Source: an uncultured Prevotella sp.
GTDB taxonomy: Bacteria > Bacteroidota > Bacteroidia > Bacteroidales > Bacteroidaceae
Length of the DNA: 8,926 nucleotides
Assembly (NCBI GenBank): GCA_900770515.1
Contig: CAAHDP010000150.1
Span: 1-8,926 of the forward strand
Direction of reading: 5' to 3'
Position 1 is the first letter of the stretch. Every line of letters starts with the position of its first letter. A model generated the notes under the pieces. The model made no database searches and was not told where the DNA came from. It saw only the letters and a list, made by a program, of their open reading frames with translations. A program made the translations under genes and the position numbers. Shown here piece after piece: positions 4,831 through 8,926 of the stretch.

Positions 4831-6492
4831 TTACTTTTTCTTGTTGTCTTTCTCTCTAATCTCCACTCTACGAATCTTGCCAGAGATGGTCTTTGGCAAT
4901 TCATCCACGAACTCGATGATGCGAGGATACTTGTATGGGGCGGTCTCGTGCTTCACATGATTCTGGAGTTCTTTGATTAGGTCGTCACCAGCCTTAGCCT
5001 TGTAATCCTTGGCGAGGACAACCGTTGCCTTCACCACCATACCTCGGATAGGGTCTGGCACACCCGTGATGGCGCACTCCACTACGGCAGGATGGGTCAT
5101 TAAGGCATTCTCCACTTCGAAAGGACCGATGCGATAACCGGAACTCTTGATGACATCATCGATTCTGCCTTCAAACCAATAGTAACCTTCCTCGTCACGC
5201 CATGCCATATCGCCAGTGTGATAATATCCATCGTGCCATACCGACTTGGTTTGTTTGTCATCACGATAGTAATATTTGAAGAGGCCGAGTGGCTTGTCAT
5301 CGCCGATATGGATGCAAATCTCACCCTTCTCGCCATCCTCACACTCCGTCATGTCGGGGCGCAAGATGTGGACATCGTATTGTGGATTTGGCTTGCCCAT
5401 GCTGCCTGGTTTCGGCTTGATCCATGGGAAGGTGCCGAGTGTCATCGTGGTCTCGGTCTGTCCGAATCCCTCGTATATCTGAATGCCAGTCAACTTCTGG
5501 AAGGTCTCTGCCACAGATGGATTCATCGCCTCTCCCGCAGTGGTGCAATATTCGAGGCTGCTCAAGTCGTACTTGGAGAAGTCCTCGCGTATCATGAAAC
5601 GATAGATGGTAGGAGGGGCGCAGAAAGAAGTGATGTGATACTTCTCTATCTGGCGCATAATCTTCTCTGCCGTAAACTTCTCATGGTCATAAACGAAGAC
5701 CGTGGCACCGGCAAACCATTGTCCGTAGAGCTTGCCCCATACCGCCTTGCCCCAACCGGTGTCAGCTACGGTGAGGTGGATGGAGTTCTCATGGAGATTG
5801 TGCCAATACACGCCTGTGGTGAGATGACCAAGGGCATAGAGATGGTCATGAGCCACCATCTTAGGCTCGCCCGTGGTTCCAGATGTGAAGTACATCAGCA
5901 GGGTGTCCTCGTTAGAGTTTACATGTTCTGGGCGAACGAAAGGAGCGCATTCGTTCCATTCCTTCATCCAGTCGTGGAATCCCTCAGGGATGTCAGGACC
6001 GATGCTAATCAAGAGCTTCACGGTAGGACTCTCAGGCATCGCCTCCTGTATCTGTTCTACCACATAGTCGTCGCCACAGCAGATGATGGCTTTCACGCTA
6101 GCCGCATTGTTGCGGTAGATGATGTCGTGCTTGGTGAGCATGTGGGTGGCAGGGATGGCTACGGCACCGAGCTTGTGAAGTCCGAGCATGGCGAGCCACC
6201 ACTGGTAGTGACGCTTCAAGATGAGCATCACCTTGTCATCGTGACCGATGCCCAAGCTCTGGAAGTAAGCGGCAGCCTTGTCGCTCTGCTCCTTGAGGTC
6301 CTTATATGTGAACTTGATTTCCTCACCACGTTCGCTGGTCCATAAGAGGGCTACGTGGTCGGGTTTGATCTTTGCCCACTCGTCCATCACGTCGTAGGCA
6401 AAGTTGAAATCTTCTGGTATGATGAACTCCAGATGCTCCTTGAAGTCTTGCTCTGAAGTAAATGTAGTCTGTTTTAGAAATCTCTCAATCAT
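4831..6492 (-). CDS. AMP-forming acyl-CoA ligase (ACSM/acetyl-CoA synthetase-like)
   Basis: Activates a carboxylic acid with ATP to an acyl-adenylate, then transfers it to coenzyme A. The 553-residue protein has all ANL-superfamily motifs: YFTSGTTGEPK (201-211), YEGFGQTET (340-348), YHTGD (424-428), GRIDDVIKSSGYRI (442-455) and PKTISGKIRR (533-542), with the catalytic lysine at 539. The stretch ITGVPDPIRGMVVKATVVL resembles medium-chain (ACSM) ligases; the substrate (a short, branched or aromatic acid) cannot be read from sequence. The start is taken at the ATG at 6492: an in-frame GTG at 6516 would add eight residues encoded largely by the 40-bp repeat and is unlikely. The XRE-cupin gene ends 45 bp upstream and is probably its regulator; proB follows 48 bp downstream. 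Confidence 0.92.
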   Translation of the reverse strand: MIERFLKQTTFTSEQDFKEHLEFIIPEDFNFAYDVMDEWAKIKPDHVALLWTSERGEEIKFTYKDLKEQSDKAAAYFQSLGIGHDDKVMLILKRHYQWWLAMLGLHKLGAVAIPATHMLTKHDIIYRNNAASVKAIICCGDDYVVEQIQEAMPESPTVKLLISIGPDIPEGFHDWMKEWNECAPFVRPEHVNSNEDTLLMYFTSGTTGEPKMVAHDHLYALGHLTTGVYWHNLHENSIHLTVADTGWGKAVWGKLYGQWFAGATVFVYDHEKFTAEKIMRQIEKYHITSFCAPPTIYRFMIREDFSKYDLSSLEYCTTAGEAMNPSVAETFQKLTGIQIYEGFGQTETTMTLGTFPWIKPKPGSMGKPNPQYDVHILRPDMTECEDGEKGEICIHIGDDKPLGLFKYYYRDDKQTKSVWHDGYYHTGDMAWRDEEGYYWFEGRIDDVIKSSGYRIGPFEVENALMTHPAVVECAITGVPDPIRGMVVKATVVLAKDYKAKAGDDLIKELQNHVKHETAPYKYPRIIEFVDELPKTISGKIRRVEIREKDNKKK

Positions 6493-6499
6493 AGTTGTT

Positions 6500-6539
6500 G
6501 CTATTGAATTCTTCACTCTTCACTCTTCGTTCTTCACTT
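6500..6539 (-). repeat. 40-bp heptamer-based intergenic element, copy 2 (regulator 3' end)
   Basis: This copy differs from 589-628 at one position (C for T at 6525). On the minus strand it begins in the TAA stop of the XRE-cupin gene and nearly fills the gap to the ligase ATG. It supplies a misleading in-frame GTG (6516) upstream of the true ligase start. As in copy 1, it lies at the 3' end of one gene and immediately before another, inside a probable operon. Confidence 0.8.
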
Positions 6540-7092
6540 AAATAATAATGCAGAGGAACTTGGCTGGCTCTCCGTTCAAGGAGCGGAAGCAGTGCTGTTT
6601 CTTGCTGTCGAAGTAGATGCTGTCGCCAGGACCGAGCACCATCACTTTTTCCTCGATGGTTACTTCGAGTTGACCTTCTATCACGTAGTCATATTCCTGA
6701 CCGTCGTGTCCGTTCTTGTTAGGTTTGCTGTCGCCAGGCAATGGGTCAACCTGCACCATGAAAGGGTTCACCTTTCTGTCCTTGAAGCCTACGGCAAGGC
6801 TTTGGTATTTATATTGGTTGTTGCGGTCAATCTCAGGACCTTGGTCTTTTCGTGTCACGTAATATCCCTTCATGCGAGGTTCCTCGCCGAAGAGCAGTAC
6901 ATCGAGGTCGATGCCGTATCGCTTGGATATCTTGGAAAGGCGATAAACCGAAGGGTCGGCTTCGCCCGATTCTATCTTGAGATAATGTTCCAGACTGATT
7001 TCGCAAAGTTCAGCCACTTCCTCTGCTGGGATGTTGAGAACCTCGCGAAGACCTTTCAGTCTCTCACCGATTTGCTTGATTGCTTCGTCCAT
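6538..7092 (-). CDS. XRE-family regulator with C-terminal cupin domain
   Basis: A 184-residue DNA-binding regulator. Residues 7-66 form a helix-turn-helix of the XRE type (ERLKGLREVLNIPAEEVAEL, then ISLEHYLKIESGEADPSV); residues about 110-184 form a cupin barrel with GHDGQEYDYVIEG and PGDSIYFDSKKQH. H129, E133 and H167 could hold a metal. Family knowledge says the cupin senses a small ligand. The gene leads a probable operon with the acyl-CoA ligase, so sensing that enzyme's acid substrate or acyl-CoA product is inferred. The ATG at 7092 is chosen because the longer ORF needs a TTG at 7122 that lies inside the -7 promoter element. The stop TAA touches the 40-bp repeat. Confidence 0.92.
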   Translation of the reverse strand: MDEAIKQIGERLKGLREVLNIPAEEVAELCEISLEHYLKIESGEADPSVYRLSKISKRYGIDLDVLLFGEEPRMKGYYVTRKDQGPEIDRNNQYKYQSLAVGFKDRKVNPFMVQVDPLPGDSKPNKNGHDGQEYDYVIEGQLEVTIEEKVMVLGPGDSIYFDSKKQHCFRSLNGEPAKFLCIII

Positions 7093-7119
7093 AGTTCTAT
7101 GTTTTATTGGTTTTGTTCG

Positions 7120-7151
7120 CAAAAGTACGACTTTTTGATGATATGAGCAAA
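7120..7151 (-). promoter_or_regulatory. Bacteroidetes-type promoter of the XRE-ligase-proB operon
   Basis: On the minus strand TTTG (7151-7148) is followed by exactly 20 bp and TACTTTTG (7127-7120). The start should be near 7113, leaving a leader of about 20 nt before the ATG at 7092. A second TTTG sits 4 bp upstream (7155-7152). The short leader leaves little room for anything but direct operator control. Confidence 0.8.
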
Positions 7152-7539
7152 CAAAGAGGCGATAAATTGAATATTTACACTTGGTTTTGATAGAAAACTA
7201 TTATAATTATGCAGAAAATGCTGAATGATAGTTGTCTTATGCCTAGTGAAGTACACCTTTGTCATCCTTATATTCACTTTTTGTCATTCGAGCTGTTCCC
7301 TCTGGAACATCTAGGAGTGTCGTTTCTCTCTCTTGACTATAAAACTTGATTCGCCCTAGGATATAACCTCTTGCGCTAGGGAACCAAACCTGTAGAACCC
7401 TACTGTATAATGGTGTGCCTAACTTGTATTCCGTGAAATCCAACTTGTATTTCGTGAAATCTAACTTGGATTTCACTGAATATAAGTTAAGCTTTATAAA
7501 ATGTAGTAGGTTTCTGTAGGTTTTGTCCTAGGATAGTTG
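7152..7539. other. Intergenic stretch without a confident gene
   Basis: Nearly 400 bp between divergent genes. A minus-strand frame of 77 codons (7243-7476, GTG start) encodes KLDFTKYKLDFTEYKLGTPLY at its N-terminus because it runs through the 21-bp repeats, then FPSARGYILGRIKF. It has no promoter or family match I can name, so I do not call it a gene. CTAGG-type words are frequent (near 7242, 7309, 7356, 7376 and 7528), and CCCTAG (7354-7359) / CTAGGG (7376-7381) could pair. Confidence 0.5.
7421..7483. repeat. Three tandem 21-bp repeats
   Basis: Units 7421-7441, 7442-7462 and 7463-7483 share AACTTGTATTYCGTGAAATC; units 1 and 2 differ at two positions and unit 3 is more diverged. Twenty-one bases are seven codons, so the minus-strand frame repeats KLDFTxY. 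This could be an in-frame peptide repeat or simply a short tandem duplication. Confidence 0.75.
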
Positions 7540-7547
7540 TAACTTTG
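7540..7547 (+). promoter_or_regulatory. Likely -7 element for the HU-like gene
   Basis: TAACTTTG matches the Bacteroidetes -7 consensus TAnnTTTG. No TTTG lies at the usual 19-21 bp upstream (the nearest is 14 bp away, at 7522-7525), so the promoter may need an activator or be weak. The start should be near 7554, about 80 nt before the ATG. Confidence 0.45.
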
Positions 7548-7550
7548 TGG

Positions 7551-7605
7551 TCGGTTGGCTAGCGTTTTGTGTTCGAGAGCATCACGATAGGGTGCTAGCC
7601 ACCGA
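7551..7605 (+). promoter_or_regulatory. Leader stem-loop upstream of the HU-like gene
   Basis: TCGGTTGGCTAGC (7551-7563) pairs with GCTAGCCACCGA (7594-7605) over 12 bp with one bulged base and a 30-nt loop. An alternative 6-bp stem, AGCATC (7578-7583) with GGTGCT (7591-7596), would compete for GCT at 7594-7596. No U-run follows. It could be a leader structure or an operator for autoregulation. Confidence 0.45.
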
Positions 7606-7633
7606 TTTGTTGACAAACTAAAAATAGATTATC

Positions 7634-8269
7634 ATGGCAAAGTATATCAAGCAAGAGATACCAGACCTTCATGGTACTGGTGAGACAAAGTGTTACTATC
7701 GTCTTCAGAAGAGTCGCAACCTTTCTACCAAGGAGTTCTTGGAATACATAGGAAAGCATGGCTTGATGGATGATGGAGTATTGAAGCATGCGTTGGGCAA
7801 GATTGCGGATGGCTTGGCAGAGCAGTTGGCGGAAGGCTACACTGTGACGCTCGATGGCATCGGCACCTTCCAGGCAACGCTCGGCGTGAAGGATGACAAG
7901 GAGATAGACACCATTGATGGGGAAGGTCCTAAGAGAAATGCCAAGAGCATCGAGGTGAAAAACGTGCGCTATGTGTCGGACAAGGACTTGGTGAAGGATG
8001 TAAACAGGATGTGTCACCTCTCTCGTGCCGGTGTCTCCCGTGTCAATCGCTCGCCTTATAGCAAGGAGCAACGCCTGAAGTTATTGCAAGACTACCTATC
8101 TGATGCCACCCATCCCTTCATTCGTGTGGCAGATTATGCCGAGTTGACCGGTCTCCCTCGCTCCACAGCAGCGAAAGAACTTTGTGCCTTCGCCCAAGAC
8201 CATTCGACAGGCATTGATTTCGAAGGCAGAAGGAACACGAAGGTGTATGTGAAGAGGGTAGAAATGTAG
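7634..8269 (+). CDS. HU-like (HU-HIG family) DNA-binding protein with extra C-terminal domain
   Basis: A 211-residue protein. Residues 1-127 match the Bacteroidetes HU-related family: MAKYIKQEIPD, a Ser/Thr-rich start of the first helix (LSTKEFLEYIGKHG), VTLDGIGTFQATLG (71-84) and VKNVRYVSDKDLVKDV. Such proteins are usually about 130-160 residues. Here residues 140-211 add a second unit, QRLKLLQDYL, then FIRVADYAELTGLPRSTAAK and a strand-like TKVYVKRVEM, which looks like a small winged helix-turn-helix. The role is inferred: a nucleoid-associated or regulatory protein with two DNA-binding parts. The gene stands alone, divergent from the XRE operon, with a leader hairpin before it and a strong terminator after it. 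Confidence 0.9.
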   Translation: MAKYIKQEIPDLHGTGETKCYYRLQKSRNLSTKEFLEYIGKHGLMDDGVLKHALGKIADGLAEQLAEGYTVTLDGIGTFQATLGVKDDKEIDTIDGEGPKRNAKSIEVKNVRYVSDKDLVKDVNRMCHLSRAGVSRVNRSPYSKEQRLKLLQDYLSDATHPFIRVADYAELTGLPRSTAAKELCAFAQDHSTGIDFEGRRNTKVYVKRVEM

Positions 8270-8302
8270 ATAATTTAATGATGGATAATATGACAAAAGC
8301 GT

Positions 8303-8356
8303 GAATGATAATGAGAAAGGACAACCGCCGATTATATGCCCTTTCTCTTATTATTT
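8303..8356 (+). terminator. Terminator after the HU-like gene, convergent position
   Basis: GAGAAAGG (8313-8320) pairs with CCTTTCTC (8340-8347). With one bulged T at 8312 the stem extends by nine more pairs (two of them G-U) to 8303-8311 with 8348-8356, around a 19-nt loop. A T-rich stretch follows. It lies 34 bp after the HU-like stop and just past the stop of the convergent ATPase remnant, so it may serve both. Confidence 0.75.
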
Positions 8357-8358
8357 CT

Positions 8359-8926
8359 TTATTTTACTTCTTTCCAATCAATGAGTCCTTTGCCCATGTC
8401 ATCTAATTCTACAGCTAACCCTATAACCTTTCGGTCATCTGCCAAGAATGGCTTGAGATAGCCGTTGTCAATGATTGTTTTTCGGCAGCATTTATCCCTC
8501 CGTTGTTTGCTAACTTTAGTTCCATCACATAGATGAAACGAGAGGTGGAGGCTACGATGTCTATCCTACTTCCAAATTGCCATTGTTCATGCTGTGCCTC
8601 AACCTACTTTGTATGGAGACAATATCCGTGATGTCCTTCTGGGTCAGTGCAGGCAATACGGCTTTATAGAGAGCCTTTCTTACTTCCTCATTCGGAAAGC
8701 CTAAAGAATATCCATCTTCATCAAAACCCTTGATCGTGAGATAACCTGTCTGATAGAGGAATAGTTCGGCACCGCCTTCTATGACATCTGATGTCTCCAG
8801 AGTGTCTTTGTCGATGTAGCAATCTTCGAAGTCATGAAGGCGTAGCTCCAAATCGTTCGAGAATTTATTCAGCATGGAAGTGGCGCCGAAAAAAATCCCA
8901 TAGTTGCCCAGCCGCAATTGGGAGAG
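8359..8926 (-). pseudogene. AAA-ATPase-like / PD-(D/E)XK nuclease family protein, frameshifted C-terminal part (runs off right edge)
   Basis: This is the end of a family very common in Bacteroidales, with an N-terminal AAA-ATPase-like domain and a C-terminal PD-(D/E)XK-type domain. The first frame (8926-8561) reads LSQLRLGNYG, then DVIEGGAELFLYQTGYLTIK and LGFPNEEVRKALY, and stops after NNGNLEVG. The next frame continues GSRIDIVASTSRFIYVMELK, which is the nuclease core (D of RIDIV, E-x-K of MELK). Usually several dozen residues separate these parts, so an out-of-frame deletion near 8565-8575 is likely. After AAEKQ a second shift near 8475, explained by one missing A, leads to IIDNGYLKPF and DDMGKGLIDWKEVK with a stop at 8359. 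The product is almost certainly inactive. Its ATPase part lies outside the window. Confidence 0.85.

Noticed and set aside
5218..6345. 375-codon plus-strand open frame
   Set aside because: It lies entirely antisense within the acyl-CoA ligase gene, whose frame shows every family motif. The antisense frame has no recognisable domain and follows from the codon bias of the real gene.
7120..7122. TTG as start of a 194-residue XRE-cupin protein
   Set aside because: The codon is part of the -7 promoter element TACTTTTG, so it would be upstream of the transcript; the ATG at 7092 fits the family N-terminus.
7595..8071. 158-codon minus-strand open frame
   Set aside because: Antisense to the HU-like gene, which has strong family similarity; no promoter on that strand.
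1..8926. tRNA or rRNA genes, insertion-sequence transposases, toxin-antitoxin or defence operon
   Set aside because: No cloverleaf, rRNA core, transposase motifs or paired small genes were seen. The ATPase/nuclease remnant and the DUF1016-like fragment are broken and not adjacent.

Overview
The window looks like chromosomal DNA of a gut Bacteroidales bacterium, most likely Prevotella/Segatella. Three things point there: promoters of the Bacteroidetes type (TTTG, 19-20 bp, TAnnTTTG), no strong Shine-Dalgarno sites, and protein types typical of that order (argF'-type transcarbamylase, HU-HIG DNA-binding protein, XRE-cupin regulator beside an acyl-CoA ligase, AAA-ATPase/PD-(D/E)XK protein). The genus is inferred from overall resemblance only.

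Most genes lie on the minus strand. From right to left, a promoter at about 7120-7151 starts a probable operon: XRE-cupin regulator (7092-6538), AMP-forming acyl-CoA ligase (6492-4831) and glutamate 5-kinase proB (4782-4003), closed by a terminator near 3934-3969. About 2.1 kb of accessory DNA follows. Then proA (1909-623) has its own promoter and runs into argF' (551 to the left edge). ProB and ProA make glutamate-5-semialdehyde for proline. ArgF' carbamoylates an N-acylated ornithine for arginine. The right side carries an HU-like gene on the plus strand (7634-8269) and, convergent with it, a decayed ATPase/nuclease gene that leaves the window.

The 1.9-4.0 kb stretch is the unusual part. 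It separates proB from proA and holds a decayed gene end (3693-3889), a six-unit degenerate tandem array, a 14-bp palindrome, a small lipoprotein gene preceded by a predicted ~300-nt structured leader, two related 52-bp hairpin terminators that differ by a compensatory base-pair change, and a 69-codon remnant resembling the DUF1016/YhcG N-terminal domain with its own promoter and terminator. It reads as gene debris and small accessory units inserted between two biosynthetic genes.

A near-identical 40-bp element made of degenerate heptamers occurs at the 3' end of proA and again at the 3' end of the regulator gene, directly after or overlapping the stop codon. I found no CRISPR array, tRNA, rRNA, transposase or recognisable defence operon. 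The best candidates for something undescribed are the lipoprotein leader RNA, the 40-bp 3'-end element and the small DUF1016-derived unit.
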